Positions 7,500-16,150 of a DNA stretch of 64,000 nt are shown here, one piece after another. The notes below the pieces were generated by a model, which worked only from the letters and a program-made list of their open reading frames with translations, did no database searches and was not told the DNA's origin. Numbering within the stretch: position 1 is the first letter of the stretch; every line of letters starts with the position of its first letter. The position numbers and the translations under genes were made by a program. The stretch is from Nocardioides renjunii (GTDB lineage Bacteria > Actinomycetota > Actinomycetes > Propionibacteriales > Nocardioidaceae), in contig NZ_CP141058.1 in NCBI RefSeq assembly GCF_034661175.1, positions 3,534,001 to 3,598,000 on the forward strand, in the 5' to 3' direction.

Positions 7500-9917
7500 G
7501 TGCCCCTGATGCTCCCCGAGGCGCGTGAGCGCGCCGACCTGCTGACCGACGTCCACACCCGGCTCCACCTCGACCTCACTTCCACCGAGGACTTCGGTGT
7601 CGAGGCGACGATCTCCTTCCGTTGCACCCGTCCGGGCGCCGACTCCTTCCTGGAGCTCAACGGCGCCTCGGACGTCACCCTGGACGGCGAGCCGGCTCCC
7701 TACGCCGACGGGCGCATCGCGCTGACCGGCTTGGGCGAGGACAACACGGTCCGCGTCACCGCGCGGATGCCCTACGTCACCGACGGCGACGGCATGACCG
7801 TCACGGTCGACCCCGCCGACGGCGAGCGCTACGTGTGCGCGCACACGTCGATGGACATCGCCCAGAAGGTCATCCCCTGCTTCGACCAGCCCGACATCAA
7901 GTCGACGTTCGCGCTGCGCGTCACGGCGCCGTCGCACTGGACCGTGCTGGCCAACGGACTGCTCGAGGGGCGCGAGCCGGGCGACACTGGCGACACCTGG
8001 ACGTTCGCCACCACCCCACCCTTCTCGTCGTACCTCTTCACCCTCGTCGGCGGTCCCTGGGTGTCGGTGACGTGGGACGAGCCGTACGCCCCCGCGCCGG
8101 GCGGCACCCTGCCGTTCGGCTGGCACGCCCGCGCCTCGCAGGAGCGCGAGCTGCGCCGCGACGCCGACGAGCTGCGCCGCATCACCAGCGCCTGCTTCCA
8201 GCACTACACGACCGTCTTCGAGCCGGAGTACCCCTACGCCGACTACCAGCAGGTCTTCGCGCCGGGGCTCAACTGGGGTGCGATGGAGTTCCCCGGGTGC
8301 GTGGTCTTCCGCGACGCCTACCTCCCGCCGGGCACGCCGACCGAGCTCGAGCGGGAGTGGGTCGCCTCGACGATCGCCCACGAGATGGCGCACATGTGGT
8401 TCGGCGACCTCGTGACCATGAGGTGGTGGGAGGACTCGTGGCTCAACGAGTCGTTCGCCGACTTCATGGGCTTCGACGTCGCGGGGATCGCGGCCGGCTA
8501 CACCGACGCATGGACCTCGGCCGCGATCACCCGCAAGCCGACCGGCTACCGCGCGGACCGCCGTCGCTCCACGCACCCGATCGCGGAGGACACCGAGAAG
8601 GTGGTCGACGTCGACACCGCCTTCGCCAACTTCGACATGATCACCTACGCCAAGGGCAACTCCGCCCTCGCGCAGCTCGGACACTGGCTGGGTGAGGAGG
8701 ACTTCCTCGCCGGGGTCAACACGCACCTCACCACCCACGCCTTCGGCAACGCCGACCTCGCCGCCTTCCTCGACTCGCTCGACTCCGCGACCGAGCACGA
8801 CGTCCGGGCCTGGGCGGCGGCATGGCTGCGCACGACCGGCTTCGACACCCTCGTCGTGACCCGTGACGGCGGCGTGCCGGTCCTCTCCCGCGAGGGCTCG
8901 CGGCCGCACCGCCTCACCGTCTCGGCGTACGACGACGCGATGCGGCTCGTCGGCTCCCGCGACGTCCAGCTGGGCGACGAGCCGGTCCGGCTCGAGGAGT
9001 TCGCCGGCCGCGTCGTGGTCCCCAACTCCGGCGACGAGACCTTCGCCGTGATCCGCCCCGACGACGAGTCGTGGGCGGCGATCACCGCCGGCCTGTCGTC
9101 GGTGGAGTCGCAGCTGACGCGGGCGATGCTCTGGTGGACCGCGATCGACCTCTGCGAGGCGCGGGTGATCCCGGTCGACGACCTGGTCGCGCTCGCCGAC
9201 CGGCACCTGCGCCCCGAGACCCACCCGCTGGTCTTCGAGGGGGTCGTGCGCAACCTCCAGCTCGTCATCCGGCGCTACGACGAGCCGAGCGAGGTCGCCG
9301 CGCACCTGGCCGTGGTGGCCGACATCGCCCGCGGTGCCGTCGAGGGAGGCGACCCCGCCCTGGCTCCGGGGGCGTCACGGGTGCTCGCCCGGCTCAGTGC
9401 CGACGCGGGCTTCCTGACCGACTGGCTGGGCCGCGACGACGTCGACCAGACCGTCCGCTGGGCGGCCGTCCACCGGCTCGCCGAGCTGGGCGACGCGTCG
9501 TCCATCGACGCCGAGGCGGAGCGCGACAAGTCCGTCGCGGGCCACCATGCCGCGCTGACCGCCCGCGCGGCCGTGCCCACCGCCGAGGCGAAGGCCGAGG
9601 CGTGGGAGCGGCTGATGAGCGGCGACCTCGGCAGCCACGAGTTCGACGCCGTCGCCGCCGGGTTCTGGGGCTGGGAGCAGGCCGACCTGGTCCACCCCTA
9701 CCTGTCGCGCTACATCACCGACGGCCTCGAGCTGGCCCGCCGGTCCGGTCAGGCGATGGGCGACGTCATCGGCGACGCCTTCCCCCGCCTGCCGCTCACC
9801 CCGGACGTACGCCGCGAGCTCCGCGCCGCCGTCGCCTCCGCCCTCGAGGGCGAGGTGCCCACGGTCCTGGCCCGGGCGTGGAACGACGCGCTGGACGACC
9901 TGGACCGGACGTTGTGA
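7500..9917 (+). CDS. pepN: Aminopeptidase N, M1 family
   Basis: 805 residues. GAMEF at 260-264 is the substrate N-terminus-binding motif. HEMAH at 294-298 and the downstream glutamate E317 (in WLNES) form the HExxH-x18-E zinc site, so the enzyme should be active. The beta-rich N-terminal domain and helical C-terminal domain are both present, as in actinobacterial PepN of about 850 residues. No signal peptide, so it is cytosolic, trimming N-terminal residues from peptides. TAGGGT at 7488-7493 ends 6 nt before the GTG, suggesting a leaderless transcript. Confidence 0.95.
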   Translation: MPLMLPEARERADLLTDVHTRLHLDLTSTEDFGVEATISFRCTRPGADSFLELNGASDVTLDGEPAPYADGRIALTGLGEDNTVRVTARMPYVTDGDGMTVTVDPADGERYVCAHTSMDIAQKVIPCFDQPDIKSTFALRVTAPSHWTVLANGLLEGREPGDTGDTWTFATTPPFSSYLFTLVGGPWVSVTWDEPYAPAPGGTLPFGWHARASQERELRRDADELRRITSACFQHYTTVFEPEYPYADYQQVFAPGLNWGAMEFPGCVVFRDAYLPPGTPTELEREWVASTIAHEMAHMWFGDLVTMRWWEDSWLNESFADFMGFDVAGIAAGYTDAWTSAAITRKPTGYRADRRRSTHPIAEDTEKVVDVDTAFANFDMITYAKGNSALAQLGHWLGEEDFLAGVNTHLTTHAFGNADLAAFLDSLDSATEHDVRAWAAAWLRTTGFDTLVVTRDGGVPVLSREGSRPHRLTVSAYDDAMRLVGSRDVQLGDEPVRLEEFAGRVVVPNSGDETFAVIRPDDESWAAITAGLSSVESQLTRAMLWWTAIDLCEARVIPVDDLVALADRHLRPETHPLVFEGVVRNLQLVIRRYDEPSEVAAHLAVVADIARGAVEGGDPALAPGASRVLARLSADAGFLTDWLGRDDVDQTVRWAAVHRLAELGDASSIDAEAERDKSVAGHHAALTARAAVPTAEAKAEAWERLMSGDLGSHEFDAVAAGFWGWEQADLVHPYLSRYITDGLELARRSGQAMGDVIGDAFPRLPLTPDVRRELRAAVASALEGEVPTVLARAWNDALDDLDRTL

Positions 9918-10039
9918 GGGTGGGGTCGCCTGTCTCTGGAGTCCCCGGATATCCGGTGACCGCCGTGCCTACAGGTAGAGATCTCGACCTCTGAGCACGG
10001 AACTCGGGTGCAAAGCCCGACCCGCGCCGTGCCGTACGA
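9918..10039. other. Convergent intergenic region with several inverted repeats
   Basis: The 122 bp between pepN and prs, which converge, hold a perfect palindrome CCGGATATCCGG (9945-9956), a near-perfect 18-bp palindrome (9973-9990), and a two-level stem (GCACGG pairing with CCGTGC, enclosing TCGGG and CCCGA). No open frame is convincing. Bidirectional termination is the likeliest role; there is no long T-run. Confidence 0.5.
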
Positions 10040-11020
10040 CTACGCGTGCCCGTCGAACATCGACGTCACGGACCCGTCCTCGAACACCTCGCGGATGGCC
10101 CGAGCGATCAGCGGCGCGATGGACAGCGTCGTGAGCTTGTCGAACTGCTTGTCGGCGGGGACCGGCAGGGTGTTGGTCACCACGACCTCCATCGCGGAGG
10201 AGTTCTTCAGCCGGTCGACCGCGGGGTCGGACAGGATCGGGTGCGTCGCGGCGATGATGACGCCGGCGGCGCCCTCGGCCATGCACGCCTCGGCGGCCTT
10301 CACAATCGTCCCGCCGGTGTCGATCATGTCGTCGGTCAGGATGCAGATCTTGCCGTGCACGTCACCGACCACGCGGTTGGCGACGACCTCGTTGGCCACG
10401 TCGATGCGGCGGGTCTTGTGGATGAAGGCCAGCGGAACGCCGCCGAGGCGGGCCGACCAGCGCTCGGCGACCTTGATCCGGCCGGCGTCCGGGGAGACGA
10501 CGGCCAGCTGCTGGTCGCCGTACTTCTCCTTGACGTAGTCGGTGAGGATCGGCAGCGCCATCAGGTGGTCGACGGGGCCGTCGAAGAACCCCTGGATCTG
10601 GTCGGCGTGCAGGTCGACGGTGATCAGCCGGTCGGCGCCGGCGGTCTTGAACAGGTCGGCCATCAGGCGGGCCGAGATCGGCTCGCGGCCGCGATGCTTC
10701 TTGTCCTGGCGGGCGTAGCCGTAGAACGGCATGACCACCGTGATCCGCTTGGCCGAGGCGCGCTTGAGCGCGTCGACCATGATCAGGTGCTCCATGATCC
10801 ACTCGTTGATCGGCGCCGTGTGGCTCTGGATCACGAAGGCGTCGCAGCCGCGCACGGACTCCTCGTAGCGGACGTAGAGCTCGCCGTTGGCGAAGGCCCG
10901 CGCGTCCTGCGGGACGAGCCCGCACTCGAGGAGGTCGGCGACCTCGTGGGACAGGTCGGGGTAGGCCCGCCCGCTGAAGACCATGAGGTTCTTCTCCGTG
11001 GTCCGCTTCATTCCGGTCAC
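10040..11020 (-). CDS. prs: Ribose-phosphate pyrophosphokinase (PRPP synthetase)
   Basis: 326 residues, the standard actinobacterial length. NLMVFSGRAYPDLSHEVADLL opens the first PRT-like domain; FYGYARQDKKHRGREPISA is the flexible ATP loop; TVDLHADQIQGFF holds the metal-binding aspartate and histidine; DDMIDTGGTI is the PRPP-binding loop. It makes PRPP from ribose-5-phosphate and ATP for nucleotide, histidine and tryptophan synthesis. GTG at 11020 is preferred because AGGAG lies 9 nt upstream; a downstream ATG at 11011 lacks a site. It follows glmU on the same strand with an 85-bp gap, a common actinobacterial order. Confidence 0.97.
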   Translation of the reverse strand: MTGMKRTTEKNLMVFSGRAYPDLSHEVADLLECGLVPQDARAFANGELYVRYEESVRGCDAFVIQSHTAPINEWIMEHLIMVDALKRASAKRITVVMPFYGYARQDKKHRGREPISARLMADLFKTAGADRLITVDLHADQIQGFFDGPVDHLMALPILTDYVKEKYGDQQLAVVSPDAGRIKVAERWSARLGGVPLAFIHKTRRIDVANEVVANRVVGDVHGKICILTDDMIDTGGTIVKAAEACMAEGAAGVIIAATHPILSDPAVDRLKNSSAMEVVVTNTLPVPADKQFDKLTTLSIAPLIARAIREVFEDGSVTSMFDGHA

Positions 11021-11105
11021 GCGACGCGACTCCTGACTCGGGGGGCTCGTTCGGAGGTGCTGGACAGGATTCTCGCCCACCTGCCGGCCATCCCCAACCC
11101 CGGGG

Positions 11106-12542
11106 TCACCCCTCGGTCTTCTCCTGCCGTTCACGTGCGGTTCGGGCGGCCTCGGCCTGCGCCGTGCCGGCGCGCCGCGACTCGGTCCAGCCCTCGAGGT
11201 TGCGCTGCGCCGAGCTGCTGACGGCGAGCGCGCCGGCGGGCACGTCACGGCGTACGACGGTGCCGCCCGCGGTGCCTGCCCCGTCCCCGACCGCGACCGG
11301 CGCGACGAAGGTGTTGTTGGAGCCGGTCTTGGCGTGCCGGCCGATCACCGTGCGGTGCTTGGCGACGCCGTCGTAGTTGGCGAAGATCGTGCCGGCCCCG
11401 ATGTTGGTGCCCTCGCCGATCTCGGCGTCACCGACGTACGACAGGTGCGGCACCTTGGCGCCGTCGCCGATCTGCGAGTTCTTGGTCTCCACGAACGTGC
11501 CGATCTTGCCGCCCGTGCCGAGCTGGGTGCCGGGGCGGAGGTAGGCGAACGGCCCGACCGAGGCGCCGTCGCCGACGACGGCGAGCTCGCCGTGCGTGCG
11601 TACGACGCGGGCGCCGGCGCCGATCTCGCAGTCCTTCAGCGTGGTGTCGGGACCGATCACGGCGTCCTCGCGCACGACGGTCGCGCCGAGCAGCTGGGTG
11701 CCGGGCAGGATCGTGGCGTCGGGCTCGAGCACCACGTCGGCCTCGATCCAGGTCGTCGCAGGGTCCATCACCGTGACGCCGTCCCGCATCCAGCGCGTCA
11801 CGATGCGGCGGTTGAGCTCGCGGCCGAGGTCGGCGAGCTGTGCACGGTCGTTGGCGCCGGCGGTCTGCGCGACGTCCTCGATCAGGTGCGCGCCGACGGT
11901 GAGCCCGTCCTCGCGGGCGAGGCCCACGGCGTCGGTGAGGTAGTACTCGCCCTTGGCGTTGTCGTTGCTGATCCGCGCGAGCGCCGTGACGAGGAACTCG
12001 GCGTCGAAGGCGAGGATGCCCGAGCTGATCTCGTCGATCTCGCGCTGCTCCGGCGTCGCGTCCTTCTCCTCGACGATGGCCTCGACGTCACCCTCGTGGT
12101 TGCGGATGATCCGGCCGTAGCCGAACGGGTCCGGCAGCCGGCCGCTCAGGATGCTCACGGCGCGCTGCGCGGCCTCGTGCTCCGCGGCGAACGCCTTGAG
12201 CGACTCGCCCTCCAGGAGCGGGGTGTCGCCGGCGGCCACGATGACGGTGCCGGTCGTGGTGCCCGAGGCCTCCATCGCGACGCGTACGGCGTGACCGGTG
12301 CCCTCCTGCGTCTCCTGCACCGCCAGCACCGCGTCGGGCACGAGCTCGCTGATGTGGGGGCCCACCTGCTCGCGCTGGTGCCCCACGACGGCGACGACGC
12401 GGGTCGGCTCGACGGCCTGCACGGCGCGGAGCACGTGGCCGATCATGGAGCGTCCCGCGACGGGGTGCAGCACCTTCATGGTCTTCGACTTCATCCGGGT
12501 GCCGCCGCCGGCGGCGAGGACGATGACGGTGAGGTTGTCCAT
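11106..12542 (-). CDS. glmU: Bifunctional UDP-GlcNAc pyrophosphorylase / glucosamine-1-phosphate acetyltransferase
   Basis: 478 residues with both halves. VIVLAAGGGTRMKSKTMKVLH is the nucleotidyltransferase signature, VAAGDTPLL and YYLTDAVGLA belong to the UTP/sugar site, and the left-handed beta helix from about residue 265 includes FVETKNSQIGDGAKVPHLSY, the acetyl-CoA and active-site region. The enzyme acetylates GlcN-1-P and then makes UDP-GlcNAc for peptidoglycan. The C-terminus ends in a charged helix rich in Arg and Glu. It likely shares a transcript with prs. Confidence 0.97.
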   Translation of the reverse strand: MDNLTVIVLAAGGGTRMKSKTMKVLHPVAGRSMIGHVLRAVQAVEPTRVVAVVGHQREQVGPHISELVPDAVLAVQETQEGTGHAVRVAMEASGTTTGTVIVAAGDTPLLEGESLKAFAAEHEAAQRAVSILSGRLPDPFGYGRIIRNHEGDVEAIVEEKDATPEQREIDEISSGILAFDAEFLVTALARISNDNAKGEYYLTDAVGLAREDGLTVGAHLIEDVAQTAGANDRAQLADLGRELNRRIVTRWMRDGVTVMDPATTWIEADVVLEPDATILPGTQLLGATVVREDAVIGPDTTLKDCEIGAGARVVRTHGELAVVGDGASVGPFAYLRPGTQLGTGGKIGTFVETKNSQIGDGAKVPHLSYVGDAEIGEGTNIGAGTIFANYDGVAKHRTVIGRHAKTGSNNTFVAPVAVGDGAGTAGGTVVRRDVPAGALAVSSSAQRNLEGWTESRRAGTAQAEAARTARERQEKTEG

Positions 12543-12609
12543 GGGCGCAGTCTGTCACCGGCAGCGGGCGCGCTGGCCAATCGTGTGGGTCCCGCCCACG
12601 TGCTCCCGC

Positions 12610-12993
12610 TCAGTCGGTCCCGCGGGCGGGATCCCCGAGGCGTCGCCTGAGGACGACCTCGAGCGCCCCCACCGAGCCAGCCATCTCGTCGAGCTCCTCG
12701 GAGCCGACGACCTCGCGCCACTCGTCACCCTCGCGCCCCAGCACCACCGGCGCACCGGTCGACGCGACCGCCCGCCGCAGCCCGTCGTCGAGCTCGTTGA
12801 GGTGCAGCAGCCGCACCGGGACGGGCAGGCTCGCCGCCATCCGGTCCCACTCCGCCTTGCGGCGCACCGTCGAGTGCGTGATGTCGCACAGGCTGCAGTG
12901 CCGGGTCCCCCGGAGGCGGCCCCAGACGTACGCCGCCTCGCCGAGCAGCCCGCCGTCCGCGTCGTACACGCCGACGAGCTCGGAGATGGCCAT
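12610..12993 (-). CDS. Conserved hypothetical protein with CxxC motif
   Basis: 127 residues. A compact alpha/beta protein with the motif RHCSLCDITH near residue 32, then PVPVRLLHLNEL and APVVLGREG strands. The CxxC-D-x-TH pattern could bind metal or act in thiol chemistry, and the strand order recalls small thioredoxin-like proteins, but no family is recognised with confidence. TAGCGT on the minus strand (13001-13006) ends 7 nt before the ATG, a leaderless arrangement. It lies 67 bp upstream of glmU on the same strand. Confidence 0.65.
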   Translation of the reverse strand: MAISELVGVYDADGGLLGEAAYVWGRLRGTRHCSLCDITHSTVRRKAEWDRMAASLPVPVRLLHLNELDDGLRRAVASTGAPVVLGREGDEWREVVGSEELDEMAGSVGALEVVLRRRLGDPARGTD

Positions 12994-13095
12994 GCCCGCG
13001 ACGCTACCGGGCGCCGCCCCGCGACGTTCCCGGGTGACCGCCGGCCGGCGCGAATACCGGTCGCGACGGTGCCGCGGTCCGGCGATCATCGGTCC

Positions 13096-13894
13096 ATGGA
13101 CGACGAGGAGTACGCCCGAGAGCTGTTCGAGATCCTCACGCGGGCGCCGGACCCCGACGTCGCGCCGTGGCAGCTGGGCGACGACTTCATCGACCGCAAC
13201 GACGGCTTCGGCACCGATCTCCGAGTCACCGCCATCGACGTCGTCCCGGGGGCGTACGGCAGTCAGCTCGACGTCGCCTTCGTCCTCGACGTGCCGTACC
13301 TCGGTGACGCACCGGCCACCGGGTCTCTGTTGCTGCCGCTCGACCGCGAGTGGCGAGGGGTGTGCGGCTACGAGATGCCCGAGGACTACGCACCCATCGT
13401 CGCCATGCGTCTCATGCGCAGCATCCACAAGCACGTCGAGCCTCGTCGCGACGGACCGCGACCCCGCCGGGACCTGCCGCCGCGGGACGTGCAGTGGGAC
13501 CTCCTGCTGGAGCGGCTGAACCGGGAGGGCGAGGCGGAGGAGGTCGCTCCGGGTCGGATCGTCGTACGACCGTCGTCGGGACGGACCGACCTGACCGTCA
13601 TCCTCACGCCCGAGCAGTGGGAGCAGGTGCTCGACCGCCACGGCATCCCGCAGACCGGGACCTTCGACTTCTACGACGAGCTGCTCGGGTCGACGTGCCG
13701 CGACCAGCGGTTCCTGGTCTTCTGGGAGGGCGAGCTGGTGGCCTCCACCCGGGAGCAGCTCCCACCCACGACACCACCCACCACGCCCCTGCGGGGAGAT
13801 CCGCCGACGGCTCGCGGAGGCGAAGGCGACCGGCGCCACGTTCGGGTGGTTCGCCTACCGCCCCGACGCCACAAAGGAAGAGCTCCCCGGGTAG
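13096..13894 (+). pseudogene. Hypothetical protein with an apparent +1 frameshift near its 3' end
   Basis: The frame starting MDDEEYARELFEILTRAP reads well to about 13790, then degenerates into Arg/Pro-rich text that would run through the tRNA to 14043. Removing one G from the G4 run at 13793-13796 restores a natural ending, LREIRRRLAEAKATGATFGW... to TAG at 13892-13894, giving about 265 residues. The tail overlaps the last bases of the tRNA gene. Either a real frameshift or a base-call error. Function unknown; no transmembrane or catalytic motif is seen. Type given as pseudogene on the frameshift alone. Confidence 0.6.
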
Positions 13895-13961
13895 GAGTCG
13901 AACCTACGTCGCTAGTCCTGATTCAAAGTCAGGCGGGCCCTGCCGGCAGACCAACCGGGGA
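13883..13961 (-). tRNA. tRNA-Gln (anticodon TTG)
   Basis: Read on the minus strand: acceptor TCCCCGG pairs with CCGGGGA; the D stem is GGTC/GGCC; the anticodon stem CCTGA/TCAGG encloses CTTTGAA, giving anticodon TTG; the T arm is GTAGG-TTCGACT-CCTAC; discriminator G; no encoded CCA. It is about 79 nt, longer than usual, because two bases separate D and anticodon stems and the variable loop has nine. The usual A14 in the D loop is not seen. Gln is the straightforward reading; the odd D loop lowers confidence. Confidence 0.78.
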
Positions 13962-14073
13962 ATGTCCCGCCAAGCCTAGGGCCCGCCTCGGGCGGGGCTG
14001 CCGAGACCCGGCAGACCAACCGGGGAATGAGCGCCAGGCCTAGGGCCCGCACCGGGCGGGACTGCCGAGACCC
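13944..14073. repeat. 65-bp imperfect tandem duplication including the 5' end of tRNA-Gln
   Basis: Bases 13944-14008 and 14009-14073 are two adjacent copies, nearly identical apart from a few substitutions and one indel. Each contains the first 18 or so bases of the tRNA (GGCAGACCAACCGGGGA on plus), a CCTAGGGCCCGC stretch and a GGGCGGG hairpin. The outer copy is thus a truncated tRNA fragment with its own upstream flank. Confidence 0.88.
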
Positions 14074-14085
14074 GACGCCTTTGCT

Positions 14086-14131
14086 GACGTGTGACGAACC
14101 GGTCGTCGGGGCGACCGCATCGTCACACGTC
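14086..14131. other. 46-nt two-part stem-loop in the tRNA-ABC intergenic region
   Basis: GACGTGTGACGA (14086-14097) pairs perfectly with TCGTCACACGTC (14120-14131); a 2x2 internal loop leads to an inner CGGTCG/CGACCG stem around a 6-nt loop. The rest of the roughly 340-bp gene-free stretch 13962-14301 holds the tandem duplication and, at its end, the ABC operon promoter; nothing else was recognised. It could be an operator, a terminator for tRNA-side transcription or a small structured RNA. Confidence 0.55.
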
Positions 14132-14301
14132 CGACCTCGAGCCCGAACGCGGGACGTTGTACGGTGCGCGCCACCGTCGGCCCCGTCCGCGTGCCGACGC
14201 GCGCACGGCCGCACCCGCCGGCCGGGCCTCCGCCGAACTCGACCCGGTGTGAGGGCGATCCCTGATGCCGTACGTCGGTCCCGGCCGCTAGCGTGACGCC
14301 C

Positions 14302-15261
14302 GTGACGGGGGAACTCATCGGCAGGGCGCCGGTCATCACGACCGCGGGGCTCACCAAGCACTACGGGACGGTCCACGCGCTGACCGACCTGACGGTCGAC
14401 GTCGGCCAGGGGGTGACCGGGCTGGTCGGCGCCAACGGCGCGGGCAAGTCGACGCTCATCAAGATCCTGCTCGGCCTGCTCGAGCCGACCGCCGGCCAGG
14501 CGAGCGTGCTCGGCCACGACATCGAGCAGTCCAGCCAGGAGATCCGCCGGCTCGTGGGCTACATGCCCGAGCACGACTGCCTGCCGCCCGACGTGAGCGC
14601 GAGCGACTTCGTCGTCCACATGGCGCGCATGTCGGGCCTCGGCGCCGCGGCTGCCCGCGAGCGCTCGGCCGACGTGCTGCGCCACGTGGGGCTCGACGAG
14701 GAGCGCTACCGGCCGATGGGCGGCTACTCCACGGGCATGAAGCAGCGCGCCAAGCTCGCGCAGGCCCTGGCCCACGACCCGCAGCTGGTCTTCCTCGACG
14801 AGCCGACCAACGGCCTCGACCCGGCGGCCCGCAACGACATGCTCCGCCTCGTGCAGCGCATCGGCAGCGAGTTCGGCATCGCGGTCCTCGTCACCTCGCA
14901 CCTGCTCGGCGAGCTCGAGCAGGTCAGCGACCACGTCATCGTGCTGGACGGCGGCCACCTGCTGCGCTCGAGCGCGACCACCGACTTCCTCAAGATCACC
15001 GGCAGCCTGCTCGTCGAGGTGGTCGGCACCGAGACCGAGCGCGACCGCCTGGGCGAGGCGCTGGCCCAGCGGGGACTCACCTGCCGCCCCCGCGGCTCGA
15101 TGGTGGCCGTCGACCCGCCGCCGGCGGAGCTGGCCCACGAAGGCGCCGCCCACGACCTCATCCGTGACGTCGCGGCCGAGCTCGGCCTGGGGCTGATGCG
15201 CCTCCAGCCCGACCGCGGCCACCTCGAGGACGTCTTCCTGGAAGGAGGCGCCCGTGTCTGA
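14302..15261 (+). CDS. ABC transporter ATP-binding protein (ABC-2 type), first of two
   Basis: 319 residues from GTG 14302. GANGAGKST (Walker A), YSTGMKQR (signature) and LVFLDEPTNGLD (Walker B) with a C-terminal extension give a NatA/CcmA-type drug or lipid exporter ATPase. TAGCGT at 14289-14294 ends 7 nt before GTG 14302, arguing for a leaderless message; an in-frame GTG at 14293 would add three residues. It is the lead gene of an ATPase-permease-ATPase-permease operon with overlapping starts. The substrate cannot be told from sequence. Confidence 0.9.
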   Translation: MTGELIGRAPVITTAGLTKHYGTVHALTDLTVDVGQGVTGLVGANGAGKSTLIKILLGLLEPTAGQASVLGHDIEQSSQEIRRLVGYMPEHDCLPPDVSASDFVVHMARMSGLGAAAARERSADVLRHVGLDEERYRPMGGYSTGMKQRAKLAQALAHDPQLVFLDEPTNGLDPAARNDMLRLVQRIGSEFGIAVLVTSHLLGELEQVSDHVIVLDGGHLLRSSATTDFLKITGSLLVEVVGTETERDRLGEALAQRGLTCRPRGSMVAVDPPPAELAHEGAAHDLIRDVAAELGLGLMRLQPDRGHLEDVFLEGGARV

Positions 15262-16150
15262 CCTGACCGGATCCGGACCGGGTCGCACCGGTGTCATCCA
15301 CGACCTCGGCTACCGCCACTACGACGGTCAGCGCGAGGGCACCGGCGCGATCGCGCGCACCCTGTTCGTCACCGGCCTGCGCCACGCCTACGGGCTCGGG
15401 CGCTCGGGCAAGTCCAAGGTGATGCCCTTCCTGCTGCTCGGCATGTCGGTGCTGCCGGCGGCGATCGTCGTCGGCGTGGTCGTCCTCACCGGCCTCGACA
15501 GCCTCCCGATCTCCTACGCCGACTACACCAACCAGACACAGCTGCTGGTCAGCCTCTTCGCCGCCGCGCAGGCGCCGGTGCTGTTCTCCCGCGACCTGCG
15601 CTACCGGTCGATCGTGCTCTACCTCGCCCGCCCGCTGGCGGCGCCGATCTTCGCGCTCATGCGCTGGTTCTCCCTCACGCTGGCCGTCCTGCTCTTCATG
15701 GCCGTCCCGACGCTCCTGCTCTTCCTCGGCGCGATGCTCGCCGGCCTCGACAAGAGCGACCAGGTCACCACACTGCTCAAGGCGCTCGTCCTCCAGGTGC
15801 TCCTGGCGATGCTGATCGCCGGCATCACCGGCCTCATCTCGTCGGTCTCGCTGCGCCGCGGCTTCGCGGTCGTCGGCTCGGTGATGGCCCTCATCGTGCT
15901 GACCGGCGTCATCAACGTCGTGCAGAACATCGCGTCCTTCGAGGACGCCGACTCCGCCTCGGTCGCGGTCGGCCTCTTCTCGCCCTGGTCCCTCTTCACC
16001 GGCCTCGCCAACGCCTGGGACGCCGGGATCGAGACCCCGGTCCCGGTCGACGGCGCGTGGGTGCCGGCGTACGCCCTGGTGGCGCTGCTGCTGGTGGCGG
16101 GCTGCCTGCTCGGGCTCGTCGCCCGCTTCCGGAAGGTGGGTTCGCGATGA
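15254..16150 (+). CDS. ABC-2 type transporter permease
   Basis: 298 residues with about six hydrophobic helices (for example VMPFLLLGMSVLPAAIVVGV, TLLLFLGAMLAGL and ALVALLLVAGCLLGLV) after a 55-residue cytosolic N-terminus containing HDLGYRHYDGQREG, a motif typical of actinobacterial ABC-2 permeases paired with NatA-like ATPases. The GTG start overlaps the ATPase 3' end by 8 bp and has a strong GGAAGGAGG site 5 nt upstream. It forms the membrane channel with the preceding ATPase. Confidence 0.88.
   Translation: MSDLTGSGPGRTGVIHDLGYRHYDGQREGTGAIARTLFVTGLRHAYGLGRSGKSKVMPFLLLGMSVLPAAIVVGVVVLTGLDSLPISYADYTNQTQLLVSLFAAAQAPVLFSRDLRYRSIVLYLARPLAAPIFALMRWFSLTLAVLLFMAVPTLLLFLGAMLAGLDKSDQVTTLLKALVLQVLLAMLIAGITGLISSVSLRRGFAVVGSVMALIVLTGVINVVQNIASFEDADSASVAVGLFSPWSLFTGLANAWDAGIETPVPVDGAWVPAYALVALLLVAGCLLGLVARFRKVGSR

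Noticed and set aside
4712..7528. 938-codon plus-strand frame
   Set aside because: It runs antisense to the glycosyltransferase, pth and rplY; no domain is recognisable.
9918..10039. Riboswitch between pepN and prs
   Set aside because: The stems do not match any class I know and both genes converge on the region, so a leader function is impossible.
12298..14043. One long protein spanning 12298-14043
   Set aside because: It would cover the start region of glmU and pass through the tRNA; the credible part starts at 13096 and needs a frame correction near 13793.
13883..14073. Prophage or integrative-element attachment site at tRNA-Gln
   Set aside because: The duplicated part is the 5' end and upstream flank of the tRNA, not the 3' end normally used for integration, and no integrase is present.
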